64,000 nucleotides of DNA, from contig NZ_JANIFJ010000004.1 of the NCBI RefSeq assembly GCF_024519155.1, positions 186,001-250,000 on the forward strand, given 5' to 3'. Below, piece by piece: positions 38,935 through 48,022 of the stretch. The DNA is from Mangrovibrevibacter kandeliae. GTDB lineage: Bacteria; Pseudomonadota; Alphaproteobacteria; Rhizobiales; Rhizobiaceae. Numbering within the stretch: position 1 is the first letter of the stretch; each line of letters begins with the position of its first letter. The notes below the pieces were generated by a model. It was not told the origin of the DNA. It worked only from the letters and a program-made list of their open reading frames with translations, and searched no databases. The translations under genes were made by a program, and so were the position numbers.

Positions 38935-39848
38935 GATGCGGGCCCTTGCGATGTCGGCGAGGGGGGCGGGAGGCGCTCCGGGCGCAGCCGCAGGGCGCCG
39001 CGCAGGCGTTTGCCGGTGCCGAGGACCGTCAGGCCGCCGAGATCCGGCATCGCATGCGCCCCGGCAAGGTGCGTCATCGGCTCCAGGCAGAACCAGTCCG
39101 AGGCGCAGTCGGGATCGAAGCTCGCGTCGGGCACGAACAGAAAGGCGTGGCGGAAGCACGGATCCGCGTCCAGACGCAACGCCGTCTGCTGCTCCGGCCA
39201 GGTGATCCGCGCAGAGCCGCTCCAGCCCTCGAGGCCGTTGTTGACCCAGCGGTCGGGGAGAGGGCGTGGCGCCGCGAAGTGGAGATCCGCGGGGACCGGA
39301 CCAGGCTCACCCGGCAGATGGCCATCGGCCTCGCTCCAGAACCGCGCTGCGGACGTCGACATTGTCGTGCTGGACGCGCGGGGAAAGAAGGGATGCCATC
39401 CGAGCCCGAAGGGCAGCGGATCGTCCCCCTCGTTCTCGACCGAGAGCTCGATCTCGAGCGTCCCGTCCCGGATCGTGAGCCTCTGCAGGGCCCGGTAGGC
39501 GTAAGGCCGGCCCACGTGCCGAAAGCTGAGGCATGCCGAGCTGGTATCGGCCTGCTCCACGGCCCACTCGCCGAGCCAGGCATCGCCGTGGAGGTAATGG
39601 ACGTCACCCAAGGTGTTGGGTGGCAGGCGGTGCTCGGTGCCGGCGTGGACGAAGCGGTTGTCCCGCAGCCGGTTGCCGAAGGGGATCAGCGGAAATGCGG
39701 CCGCTTCGCCGGCCGCTGCATCGTCGCCGCTCTCGCGCAGAAGCGACGTGCGGTTCCGGCCGTCGCCCCAGACGAGGCGGGTGAACGTACCACCGCGTGT
39801 CGACAGGCGTGCTTCCAGACCGTCTGCGGCGAGGGTGACGATGGCCAT
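38931..39848 (-). CDS. Aldose 1-epimerase (mutarotase) family protein
   Basis: A 305-residue galactose-mutarotase-fold protein interconverting sugar anomers. The landmarks are [15 protein letters not shown], the HYLHGDAW histidine region, LGWHPFFP and the late CLEPMTH. The ATG at 39848 lies 2 bases past the permease stop, and its end overlaps dgoD by 4. It would supply the anomer used by a sugar dehydrogenase. Confidence 0.9.
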   Translation of the reverse strand: MAIVTLAADGLEARLSTRGGTFTRLVWGDGRNRTSLLRESGDDAAAGEAAAFPLIPFGNRLRDNRFVHAGTEHRLPPNTLGDVHYLHGDAWLGEWAVEQADTSSACLSFRHVGRPYAYRALQRLTIRDGTLEIELSVENEGDDPLPFGLGWHPFFPRASSTTMSTSAARFWSEADGHLPGEPGPVPADLHFAAPRPLPDRWVNNGLEGWSGSARITWPEQQTALRLDADPCFRHAFLFVPDASFDPDCASDWFCLEPMTHLAGAHAMPDLGGLTVLGTGKRLRGALRLRPERLPPPSPTSQGPAS

Positions 39849-39850
39849 CG

Positions 39851-40801
39851 TCAGCGCCGCACGAGGGTTCGCGAGCGGAGATTGTCGAGGAGCACCGCGA
39901 ACAGCAGGATCAGACCCCGCACGACATACTGGTAGAAGGCCTGGATGTTGAGGAGGTTCATGACGTTCTCGGCGATCCCGAGGATCAGGACGCCGACGAT
40001 GACCCCGCTCATCGTGGCGCGGCCGCCGGCGAGGGAGACGCCGCCGAGGACGCAGGCCGAGATCACCGACAGCTCCAGGCCCGTGGCCGCGTTCGGCTGG
40101 CCCGAGGTGATGCGGGACGCCAGCAGGATCCCGGCGATGCCGCACACCAGGCCCTGCAGCGTGAAGATCCAGATCCGGCCCCAGTCGACGTCGACGCCGG
40201 CAAGGCGGGAGGCCTCCGGGTTGCCGCCGATGGCGAGCGTGTTGCGGCCGAACACCGACCGGTTGAGCACGAAGCCGAAGATGGCGAACAGCAGGAGCAT
40301 TACCCAGACGGGCGTCGGGATGCCGAGGAAGCGGCTGAGGGCGAGCGAGTAGAAGCCGGGATCGTTGATGCCGACGGCACGGCCGTCGGAGGCCAGCAGC
40401 GCCAGGCCCCGGACGATCTGCATGCTGGCGAGCGTCGTGATCAGCGCGTTGATGCGCAGCTTGGCGATGACGACGCCGTTGCCGAAGCCGACCGCGGCGC
40501 TCGCGGCGAGCGCCGCGAGGAGACCGACCACGATCGAACTCGCGGCATTCGAGACCATGACGGCGACCATGCCGGCGAAGGCGACGATGGACCCGACCGA
40601 CAGGTCGAAGTCGCGCGAGGCGAGGCACAGCATCATGGTGCAGGCGACGATGCCGATGGTGACCACCGACTGGAGGAGCCCGAGCACGTTGCGCTCGGTG
40701 AGGAAGTTCGGGACGGTCAGCGAAACCAGGGCGAGAGCGAGAACAAAGAGGACGAGCAGTCCCTGTTCGCCGAGAAGAACACGCTTGATTGTGGTGGTCA
40801 T
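39851..40801 (-). CDS. araH: Sugar ABC transporter permease, AraH type
   Basis: A 316-residue permease of the CUT2 family. It is recognisably like E. coli AraH: CLASRDFDLSVGSI, KLRINALITTLASMQIVRGLA, FGRNTLAIGGNPEASRLAGV, SGQPNAATGLELSVISACVL and NLLNIQAFYQYVVRGLILL. The ATG at 40801 is chosen; the frame upstream overlaps the ATPase gene. The importer probably carries arabinose and/or galactose. Confidence 0.92.
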   Translation of the reverse strand: MTTTIKRVLLGEQGLLVLFVLALALVSLTVPNFLTERNVLGLLQSVVTIGIVACTMMLCLASRDFDLSVGSIVAFAGMVAVMVSNAASSIVVGLLAALAASAAVGFGNGVVIAKLRINALITTLASMQIVRGLALLASDGRAVGINDPGFYSLALSRFLGIPTPVWVMLLLFAIFGFVLNRSVFGRNTLAIGGNPEASRLAGVDVDWGRIWIFTLQGLVCGIAGILLASRITSGQPNAATGLELSVISACVLGGVSLAGGRATMSGVIVGVLILGIAENVMNLLNIQAFYQYVVRGLILLFAVLLDNLRSRTLVRR

Positions 40802-40806
40802 GGGAC

Positions 40807-42315
40807 TCAGGCTTTCCGGACGTGACGGGCGCGGTCTGGAAGGGCGGCCGCCAGGAGCGTGCCCTCCGAAAAGCCGGCGCGGGTGAATTCCCCGGTGATC
40901 TGCTGGTCGCACATGACGAGGATCCGATCGCAGATCCCCATGATCTCCGGCAACTCGCTGGAGACGACGACGATCGAAAGCCCGCGCTCGGCCAGGGCGT
41001 AGAGGATCTCGTAGATCTCGGACTTGGCGCCGACGTCGATGCCGCGGGTCGGCTCGTCGACGATCAGCACCCGCACCTCGGGTTCCGACAGCCAGCGCGC
41101 CAGGATGACCTTCTGCTGGTTGCCGCCCGAGAGGTTGACGATGTCCTGGCGGTGCGAGGGCGTGCGGATCCGCAGGGTCTCGATGAAGCGGTCGGCGGTG
41201 GCGGCCTCCTGTCTCGGCCGGACCACGCCGAAGGGCGAATGGTGGCGGCGCGAGGAGATCGCGATGTTCTCCGCCACCGAACGGCTCTGCACGATCCCGT
41301 CGGCCTTGCGATCCTCCGGGCAGAGGACGAGGCCGGCACGGATCGAGCGCCGCGGCTCGGGCAAGCCGAGCGAAGTGCCGTCGAGCCGGACGCTGCCGCC
41401 GGCTGCCGGGTCGGCGCCGTAGACGAGGCGCATCAGTTCGGATCGGCCGGCGCCGACGAGGCCGAAGAAGCCGAGGATCTCGCCGGCGCGCACCTGGAAC
41501 GACTGCGGCTGCGGAATGCGCGCGCCGTGCAGGGCCTCCACCTCCAGCCGGACCGGACCCGGCGTGCGCGGCCGCCAGCTCCAGATGTCGGCGATCTCGC
41601 GCCCCACCATCTCGGCCACCAGGCGCTCGCGCGTCAGCCCGTCCATCGTCTGGTGATGCGCCGCAAGACGCCCGTCGCGCAGCACCGTGCAGCCATCGCA
41701 GAGACGGAAGATCTCATCCAGACGGTGCGAGACGTAGAGGATGACCTTGCCGGCGCTGCGCAGGCGGCCGATCAGCCGAAACAGGATCTCGCTCTCATGG
41801 GCGGACAGCGAGGAGGTCGGCTCGTCGAGCGCGATCACCGAGGCGTCGACCATGACGGCCTTGGCGATCTCGACCATCTGCCGCTCGCCGATCGACAGAT
41901 CCGACACCTTCCGGCGGGGATCGATGTCGATGCCGATCTCCTGCAGGATCCGCCCGACATCGGCGAACAGCGAGCCGAAGCGGACCACGCCGGCCCGGGC
42001 CGGAAAGTGGCCGAGGCGGAGGTTCTCGGCGACCGACAGGTTCGGCACGAGCTGCAGCTCCTGGTGGACGACTGCAACGCCCGCCGCGAAGGCGTCGCGT
42101 GTCGAGCCGAAGCGCTGGGGCGTCCCGTCGATCAGCACCTCGCCCGCGTCGGCGCGGGCGTCCCCCGACAGGATCCGGATCAGCGTCGACTTGCCGGCGC
42201 CGTTCTCCCCCATGAGGCCGTGCACACGGCCGGCAGGAACCCCGAAGCTGATGTCCTCCAGCGCGCGAACGCCCGGATAGGATTTCGAAATGTGAGAGAT
42301 CTCGAGAGAAACCAA
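40807..42315 (-). CDS. araG: Sugar ABC transporter ATPase with two ATPase domains, AraG type
   Basis: A 502-residue CUT2 ATPase made of two fused ABC domains. The first has Walker A GENGAGKST, LSIGERQMVEIAKAVM and ALDEPTSSLS. The second has the degenerate P-loop GLVGAGRSEL and LSGGNQQKVILARWL with DEPTRGIDVGAK. The start is probably the TTG at 42315, seven bases after AAGGG and directly downstream of a strong hairpin. An ATG at 42375 would place that hairpin inside the coding region. Length then matches AraG. Confidence 0.93.
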   Translation of the reverse strand: MVSLEISHISKSYPGVRALEDISFGVPAGRVHGLMGENGAGKSTLIRILSGDARADAGEVLIDGTPQRFGSTRDAFAAGVAVVHQELQLVPNLSVAENLRLGHFPARAGVVRFGSLFADVGRILQEIGIDIDPRRKVSDLSIGERQMVEIAKAVMVDASVIALDEPTSSLSAHESEILFRLIGRLRSAGKVILYVSHRLDEIFRLCDGCTVLRDGRLAAHHQTMDGLTRERLVAEMVGREIADIWSWRPRTPGPVRLEVEALHGARIPQPQSFQVRAGEILGFFGLVGAGRSELMRLVYGADPAAGGSVRLDGTSLGLPEPRRSIRAGLVLCPEDRKADGIVQSRSVAENIAISSRRHHSPFGVVRPRQEAATADRFIETLRIRTPSHRQDIVNLSGGNQQKVILARWLSEPEVRVLIVDEPTRGIDVGAKSEIYEILYALAERGLSIVVVSSELPEIMGICDRILVMCDQQITGEFTRAGFSEGTLLAAALPDRARHVRKA

Positions 42316-42336
42316 GGGACTGCCCTTCGCGATGCC

Positions 42337-42362
42337 GCCGGCGGCGTCCGTCTGCCGCCGGC
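42337..42362 (-). other. Strong hairpin between araF and araG
   Basis: GCCGGCGGC / GCCGCCGGC, perfect 9-bp arms with an 8-base loop, in the 67-base gap. In binding-protein operons such stems keep the first cistron more abundant than the rest. It also argues for the TTG start of araG. Confidence 0.55.
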
Positions 42363-42382
42363 ATGCGTCCGCCAACCTGCTC

Positions 42383-43366
42383 TTACTGAAGGCCGAGGTC
42401 CTGCCGGACCTTCTGGTAGTCGGCGCGCGTCGCGAGCTGGCCGCTCGTGAGGGTCAGCTTGTCCGGCTCCTTGCCGTTGGCGATCCAGTCGTACATGTCG
42501 AGCGCGGTTTCATAGCCGTGCCGCTTCGGACTGATGATCACCGTTCCGAAGAAGCCCGTCGGGTTCGGCTTCTTGAACTCGTTGATCGCCGAGTCCGCGC
42601 CGCCGATGCCGACGCCGATCACGTTCTCCGGCGGGATGCCGACGCTCTCCGTCGCGCGAACCGCGCCGAGCACCGCCTCGTCGTTGAGGCCGACCGCAAC
42701 CCAGTGCTTGATGTCGGGATGGGCGTTGATCACGGTGGTCGCCGCGTTGAGGGCTGCCTCCGTGTCGGTCTTCGCCTGCGGCGCGTTGAAGATGTGATCG
42801 GCCGGGAAGCCCGCCTTCTGCAGCACGGACGTCGCACCCTCGACCCGGTCGACGGCGGTCGGGAGCTGGTCGTAGGACACCTTGATCATGCCGACTTGCG
42901 ACATGTCCCAGCCGCGGCTCTTGATCTCGTCGGCGATCGCCTGGCCGACGGTCTCGCCGATCTTCGTCGCCGAGATGCCCATGTGCGGGACGCTCTCGAT
43001 GGGCTTTCCCTCGTTGTCGACGAGGCGATCGTCCACCGTCATCAGCTTGAGATCGTTGGCTGCGGCCTTGGCCGCAATTCCGGGACCGAGCTTCACGTCG
43101 GGCGTGCAGATGATGAAGCCCTGGGCGCCCTGGGCGCCGAGATTGTCGATCGCCGACTGGACCTTCTCGCCGTCCTGCGCGCCGATCTCGACGAGGGTGA
43201 AGCCCTTCTCCTTGGCGGCCTGCTGGGCGAACTTCCATTCGTCCTGAAACCAGGGCTCCTCGGGCTGCTTGACGATGAAGCCGATCTTGACGTCCTGCGC
43301 GGCAGCGCTGCCGATGGCGATCATAAGGGCCGCTCCCGCGAGAGCGGCGTGCTTCCAGATCCTCAT
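42383..43366 (-). CDS. araF: Sugar ABC transporter substrate-binding protein, AraF type
   Basis: A 327-residue periplasmic binding protein with signal peptide ending GSAAAQDV. It resembles E. coli AraF along its length: KIGFIVKQPEEPWFQDEWKFA, GAQGFIICTPDVKLG, KHWVAVGLNDEAVLGAVRATE. AraF binds L-arabinose and, more weakly, D-galactose. The ATG at 43366 follows GGGAGG by 6 bases. It is the first gene of the six-gene sugar operon divergent from a GntR gene. Confidence 0.92.
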   Translation of the reverse strand: MRIWKHAALAGAALMIAIGSAAAQDVKIGFIVKQPEEPWFQDEWKFAQQAAKEKGFTLVEIGAQDGEKVQSAIDNLGAQGAQGFIICTPDVKLGPGIAAKAAANDLKLMTVDDRLVDNEGKPIESVPHMGISATKIGETVGQAIADEIKSRGWDMSQVGMIKVSYDQLPTAVDRVEGATSVLQKAGFPADHIFNAPQAKTDTEAALNAATTVINAHPDIKHWVAVGLNDEAVLGAVRATESVGIPPENVIGVGIGGADSAINEFKKPNPTGFFGTVIISPKRHGYETALDMYDWIANGKEPDKLTLTSGQLATRADYQKVRQDLGLQ

Positions 43367-43447
43367 TCCTACCTCCCAGCCGGAAATGTCCGCATGCGGC
43401 GGAACGGCTATGCGTAGACCGCCTGTGTGTGACACGTCAACATTTGT

Positions 43448-43460
43448 GTATGACTTATAC
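43448..43460. promoter_or_regulatory. Candidate GntR operator in the araF/gntR gap
   Basis: GTAT-GACTT-ATAC, a perfect 4-bp-arm dyad in the 149-base divergent gap; a second small dyad GTGTGACAC lies at 43427-43435. FCD-type GntR proteins often bind such repeats. Position supports it, direct proof is lacking. Confidence 0.4.
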
Positions 43461-43515
43461 CGGCAGTTGTCGGTCCTGACGAAATCGGCCACAAGCAGGT
43501 CTCTGGAGCTGCGTC

Positions 43516-44265
43516 ATGTCGGTCGTCTCGCCCAATCCCTCCTCGTCTGCCCCTCGACCCCGTCCGCGGGTCGGGCGCGACTTCGTTGCCGCACTGGCGC
43601 GCGCGATCGTCGACGGACGCTATCCGGACGGATCGACCCTCCCGCGGGAACAGGATCTCGGGGCAGAGTTCTCCGTCAGCCGCACCGTCGTTCGGGAGGC
43701 TTTGAAGACCCTTGAATCGAAGGGTGTCGTGCGCTCGCGGCCGCGGGCGGGGACGCTGGTCCGGGCGCGCTCGGAGTGGAACCTGCTCGACGCCGATCTC
43801 CTGGACTGGATGGGCGACGCGGTCGTCGACGACGATCTGCTGGCGTCGGTTCTGGAAGCCCGTCGCGCGATCGAGCCCGTCGCTGCCGAGGTCGCGGCGG
43901 AGCGGGCGAGCCTCGCCGACATCTCGAGCCTCTACTCTGCCTGGGAGGCAATGCGCGACGCGCCGCCCGGCGACGACCCCGCGTTCACGGCAGCCGACGC
44001 GGAGTTCCACCGGATCCTGTTGCGGGCGAGCGGCAATCGCGTCTTCGTGCAGCTGTCGGACGTCATCGACGCGGCGCTCACCCGGGCCCTCGACCGCTCG
44101 AACCGGTCGGTGCGCTCGCACCTGGAGACGGTCGAAATCCATCGCCAGCTGGTCGAAGCCCTTCGTCTGCGCGACAAGGCCGCGGCCCGCAGGTCGTCGG
44201 AGAAGATGCTGGAACTGGCTGCCCGCGATCTCGAGCGAATGAAGCTGCGCAAGCCGAAGGGCTAG
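43516..44265 (+). CDS. GntR family regulator, FCD (FadR/DgoR-like) subgroup
   Basis: A 249-residue regulator. The N-terminal winged helix has the GntR pattern DGSTLPREQDLGAEFSVSRT followed by VVREALKTLESKGVV. The C-terminal all-helical FCD domain has metal-ligand histidines around DAEFHRILLRASGN and SHLETVEIHRQLV. It is divergent from araF. DgoR, which controls galactonate use in E. coli, is of this subgroup, so an aldonate or the sugar itself is a likely effector. Confidence 0.92.
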   Translation: MSVVSPNPSSSAPRPRPRVGRDFVAALARAIVDGRYPDGSTLPREQDLGAEFSVSRTVVREALKTLESKGVVRSRPRAGTLVRARSEWNLLDADLLDWMGDAVVDDDLLASVLEARRAIEPVAAEVAAERASLADISSLYSAWEAMRDAPPGDDPAFTAADAEFHRILLRASGNRVFVQLSDVIDAALTRALDRSNRSVRSHLETVEIHRQLVEALRLRDKAAARRSSEKMLELAARDLERMKLRKPKG

Positions 44266-44475
44266 ACGGGGATCTTCATGCCGTGGGTGATCCGCCGGAG
44301 CGATCCGCACAGCGGCGCCAGCGGCGCCCGGCGCCTCTTCCGGGGCCACGTGCCGCCGGCGACCCTCCGGCAGGACCGCGCGGCGGTGCCGGGCGGCCGG
44401 TGATGGCGATCGCTCGCTCCGGGACCGGCCCTTGCCGGAAGGTCGGCCCCGGATCGGATCAGGGTTGCCGTCGGC

Positions 44476-45990
44476 TCACTGCTTGTCGGTGTCTTCCAGG
44501 AAGAACCGGCCGAGCGGGTTCTGGTAGAAGTTGCTGACGCCTTTGCGCGAGACGTTGATGTAGGGGCTGTAGTAGAGGTCGACCCAGTTGACGTCCTCCT
44601 TGGCCTGCTTCTGCAGCTCGACATACATCTGCTCGCGCTTGGCCGGGTCCATTTCGATCCGCGCCTCGGCGACGAGCTTGGCGACGTCCGGGGCCTTGTA
44701 GCGCGTCATGTAGTTCATGTTGGTGTCGTCGCCGAGGACGAAGGTGGTCTTCTGGTCGGGGTCGAGGATGTCGTTGGTCCAGTAGCCGACCGCGACGTCG
44801 TAATTGCCGTCGACCAGCTGGTCCCATTGCTGGCTGGCGTCGATCTTCTGGATGTTGACCGTGACGCCGGCCTTGGCGAGTTGCTGCTGCAGCAGCACCG
44901 CGATCTGCTCGTCGACCTCGTCGCCGGCCTTGACCAAGTAGTCGAACGACAGGTCGCCGGCGCCGGCGCTCTCGAGCAGCTGCTTGGCCTTTTCCGGATC
45001 GTAGGGGCGGCGCAGGTTGTCGGCGTAGTAGTAGAGCGCGCCCTTCGGGATGTAGGAGTTGGCGACCTCTCCGATGCCGAAGGTCACGGTGTCGATGATC
45101 GCCTGCTTGTCGATCGCGAGATCGAGCGCCTGGCGCACCTCCTTCTTGCCCAGATCGCCGTGCTCGTGGTTGATCAGCAGCGCATCCTCACGGGTCGACG
45201 GTTCGAGATGCACCTCCAGATCGGGATCCTGCTTCAGCTGCGCGACGCGCGAGAACGGGACGAAGATGGCGGCGTCGATCTCGCCGGCCTGGACCTTGAG
45301 CATCCGCGTGTTGTCGTCCGGGATCGATATCCACTCGACGCCGTCGAGCTTGACGCGGTCGGCCTGCCAGAAGTTCGGGTTCTTCTCGAGCACGACGCGG
45401 TCGCCGCGCGCCCAGTCCTTGACCGTGAAGGCGCCCGAGGCGACCGGCTTGGCCGCATAGGCCTCCTCGCCCATCTCCTCCATCGCCTTCTTCGAGATGA
45501 TCGAGGCGCCCGGCATGGCCAGCGTCGACAGGAAGGGCGCCGACGGCGAGGTCAGCTTGACCACCAGCGTGTGGTCGTCCGGCGTCTGCATGTCCTCGAT
45601 GATCTTGTAGGAGTCGCTCCACAGCGAGAGCTCGTCGTCCCGGATGCGGGTCAGGGAGAACTTGGCGTCCTCGGCGGTGATCGGCGTGCCGTCGGAGAAC
45701 TTCGCGTCGCGCAGGGTGAAGGTGTAGGTCAGGTTGTCGGACGACACCTCCCACGACTCCGCCAGCCCGGGCTCCAGTTTGGTGCCGGTCTTGTCGACCC
45801 GAACCAAGACGTCGAAGACGTTGGAAAACACCCAGAAGTCGATGTTCTGCGCGGTCGCGATCGGGTCGAAGGTGGTGGAATCCTCGCGGCGGCCGATGCT
45901 GAGGACACCGGCCGCCTCGGCGATGCCGGTGCCGAGGGTCAGGGCGGCGAGGGCGGTGGCGGCGGCAAGGTGCAGATGTCGTCTGGTCAT
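44476..45990 (-). CDS. Peptide-type ABC transporter substrate-binding protein (DppA/OppA family)
   Basis: A 504-residue family 5 extracellular binding protein with a Sec signal peptide ending GIAEAAGV. Typical segments are RREDSTTFDPIATAQNIDFW, LEPGLAESWEVSSDNLTYTF and LKVQAGEIDAA. It is the last gene of the operon headed by two iminopeptidase-like genes; binding proteins usually come first, so the order is unusual. By context it takes up the peptide or amine signal related to the divergent LuxR regulator. A 210-base convergent gap follows, with no clear terminator. Confidence 0.93.
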   Translation of the reverse strand: MTRRHLHLAAATALAALTLGTGIAEAAGVLSIGRREDSTTFDPIATAQNIDFWVFSNVFDVLVRVDKTGTKLEPGLAESWEVSSDNLTYTFTLRDAKFSDGTPITAEDAKFSLTRIRDDELSLWSDSYKIIEDMQTPDDHTLVVKLTSPSAPFLSTLAMPGASIISKKAMEEMGEEAYAAKPVASGAFTVKDWARGDRVVLEKNPNFWQADRVKLDGVEWISIPDDNTRMLKVQAGEIDAAIFVPFSRVAQLKQDPDLEVHLEPSTREDALLINHEHGDLGKKEVRQALDLAIDKQAIIDTVTFGIGEVANSYIPKGALYYYADNLRRPYDPEKAKQLLESAGAGDLSFDYLVKAGDEVDEQIAVLLQQQLAKAGVTVNIQKIDASQQWDQLVDGNYDVAVGYWTNDILDPDQKTTFVLGDDTNMNYMTRYKAPDVAKLVAEARIEMDPAKREQMYVELQKQAKEDVNWVDLYYSPYINVSRKGVSNFYQNPLGRFFLEDTDKQ

Positions 45991-47024
45991 GCGGACTCTC
46001 CTGTTGCGATCGGAATTGGGGACGCGTTCAGCGGGGTCGGCAGGGCGCCGGGCTCGAGGATGCAGGCCCAGCCGTGATCGTCGCGGCGGCGCAGCGACGG
46101 CGGCGGGTCGGCGTGGCAGCGCGCTTCGGCATGGGGGCAGCGGGGATGGAACGGGCAGCCGGCCGGCAGGCTCAGCGGGCTCGGCGGCTCGCCCTGCATC
46201 GGCGCGTCCGGCAGGACGATGTCCGGATCGATCTCCGGAATCGAGCGGATGAGGGCTGCCGTGTAGGGGTGGCGCGGCGCCGAGAACACGGCCTCGGTCG
46301 GACCTTCCTCGACGATCCGGCCGAGATACATCACCGCCACCCGATCGCAGAGCCGGCGCACGACCGCGAGATCATGGGCGATGAAGACCAGCGTCAGGTT
46401 CATCCGCTCCCTGAGGTCGATGAACAGGTTGATGATCTGGCCCTGGATCGAGACGTCGAGCGCGGCGACGCACTCGTCGGCGACGATCATCGTCGGCTCG
46501 ATCGCGAGCGCCCGGGCGATGCCGACGCGCTGGCACTGTCCGCCGCTCAGCGCCTGCGGTCGCCGGTTCCCGAGCGTCGGATCGAGACCGACGAGGCTCA
46601 GAAGTTCCGACACCCGCGCCGGGATCTCGGCCGGCAACACCTTGCGGTGGACGCGCAGCACTTCGGCGATCGCCTCGCCGGCGGTGAGGCGCGGGTTGAG
46701 GGCGTTCGACGGATCCTGGAACACCATCGCCGTCTCCCGCCGAAGTCGGGCAAGATCCGCCCGGCGGCCGGCTGTCACGTCGATCCCGGCGAAGGCGACA
46801 TGGCCGGAGGTGACCGGTTCGAGCCCGAGTATGGCGCGGCCGAGCGTGCTCTTGCCGCTGCCCGATTCGCCGACGAGGCCGATGGTCTCGCCGCGCCGGA
46901 TGGCGAGCGAGACGCCGTTCAGCGCCTTGACGCTGCGGCGCCACAGACCGAGCGCACCGCCGCCGGAGACGGGGAAGTGCAGGACGAGATCGTCGACCTC
47001 GAGCAGCGACGCGGCCCGGTTCAT
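45987..47024 (-). CDS. Peptide-type ABC transporter ATPase, DppF/OppF family
   Basis: A 345-residue ATPase with Walker A GESGSGKST, signature LSGGQCQRVGIARAL and Walker B MIVADECVAALD, in which Cys replaces the usual proline after the glutamate. The C-terminal oligopeptide-transporter extension carries the cysteines GCPFHPRCPHAEARC that bind an iron-sulfur cluster in relatives. It overlaps both neighbours by 4 bases. Confidence 0.95.
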   Translation of the reverse strand: MNRAASLLEVDDLVLHFPVSGGGALGLWRRSVKALNGVSLAIRRGETIGLVGESGSGKSTLGRAILGLEPVTSGHVAFAGIDVTAGRRADLARLRRETAMVFQDPSNALNPRLTAGEAIAEVLRVHRKVLPAEIPARVSELLSLVGLDPTLGNRRPQALSGGQCQRVGIARALAIEPTMIVADECVAALDVSIQGQIINLFIDLRERMNLTLVFIAHDLAVVRRLCDRVAVMYLGRIVEEGPTEAVFSAPRHPYTAALIRSIPEIDPDIVLPDAPMQGEPPSPLSLPAGCPFHPRCPHAEARCHADPPPSLRRRDDHGWACILEPGALPTPLNASPIPIATGESA

Positions 47025-48022
47025 GCCGTCTCCCGCGTCCGGAGGCTCGCCTGCCGAACGGGATTGTGGCAGGCGGCGAGGTGGTCGGGCGCAAACGGGT
47101 CCAGCGGCGGCTGCACCTCGGCGCAGGGCGAAACGGCATGCGAACAGCGCGGATGGAAGCGGCAGCCGGACGGCAGGGCATCGCTGGCGGGCGGGTAGCC
47201 GGGGATCGTGCGCAGCCGTCCCGAGCCGCCTGCCGTGCCCGGCTGGCAGGCCATCAGCCCCGCCGTATAGGGGTGCCGCGGATGCGCCAGCACCTCGCGC
47301 TTCGGCCCGATCTCGCAGACCCGTCCGCCATAGAGGACGCAGATCGAATCGCAGAGCTGGGCGACGACGCCGAGATCGTGCGTGATGAAGATGATCGACA
47401 GGCCGCGGCTGTCGCGGATCTCCTTCAGCAGCCGCAGGATCTGCGCCTGCACGGTGACGTCGAGGGCCGTCGTCGGCTCGTCGGCGATCAGGATCTCGGG
47501 ATCGGAGGCCAGCGCCAGCGCGATCATCGCCCGCTGCCTCATGCCGCCGGAGAATTCGTGCGGGAACGCCGCGGCACGCTGCGCCGGATCGGGAATGCCG
47601 ACCTGCCGCAGCAGTTCGACCGCCTTCTCATTCGCCTGCCGCCGCCTGCCGCCCTGGTGGAAGCGCACGCTCTCCGCGATCTGCTCGCCGATCCGCATCA
47701 CCGGGTCGAGATGGCTCGCCGGGTTCTGGAAGATCATGCCGATCCGCCGCCCGCGAATGCTGCGAAAGGCGGCCTCGGGAAGGCCCATGATCTCCTCGCC
47801 GGCAAGCTCGACGCTGCCGCCGGCGAGCGCCAGCCGGCTGCTCGGCAGGAGCCGCATCAATGCCCGGCAGGCCATGGTCTTGCCCGAGCCGCTTTCGCCG
47901 ACGAGCCCGAGGATCTCGCCGCGCCGCAGTGCGAACGACACGCCGTCGACGATCCGCGTGGCGGCCTCGCCGGCCCGGCTCTCGACCGTCAGACCCTCGA
48001 CGCGCAGCAGCGGCGCGCTCAT
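47021..48022 (-). CDS. Peptide-type ABC transporter ATPase, DppD/OppD family
   Basis: A 333-residue ATPase. Walker A is GESGSGKTM, the signature is FSGGMRQRAMIALAL, Walker B is ILIADEPTTALD, and the cysteine tail GCRFHPRCSHAVSPC is present. ATG 48022 overlaps the permease stop. It pairs with the DppF-type ATPase to energise the transporter. Confidence 0.95.
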   Translation of the reverse strand: MSAPLLRVEGLTVESRAGEAATRIVDGVSFALRRGEILGLVGESGSGKTMACRALMRLLPSSRLALAGGSVELAGEEIMGLPEAAFRSIRGRRIGMIFQNPASHLDPVMRIGEQIAESVRFHQGGRRRQANEKAVELLRQVGIPDPAQRAAAFPHEFSGGMRQRAMIALALASDPEILIADEPTTALDVTVQAQILRLLKEIRDSRGLSIIFITHDLGVVAQLCDSICVLYGGRVCEIGPKREVLAHPRHPYTAGLMACQPGTAGGSGRLRTIPGYPPASDALPSGCRFHPRCSHAVSPCAEVQPPLDPFAPDHLAACHNPVRQASLRTRETA

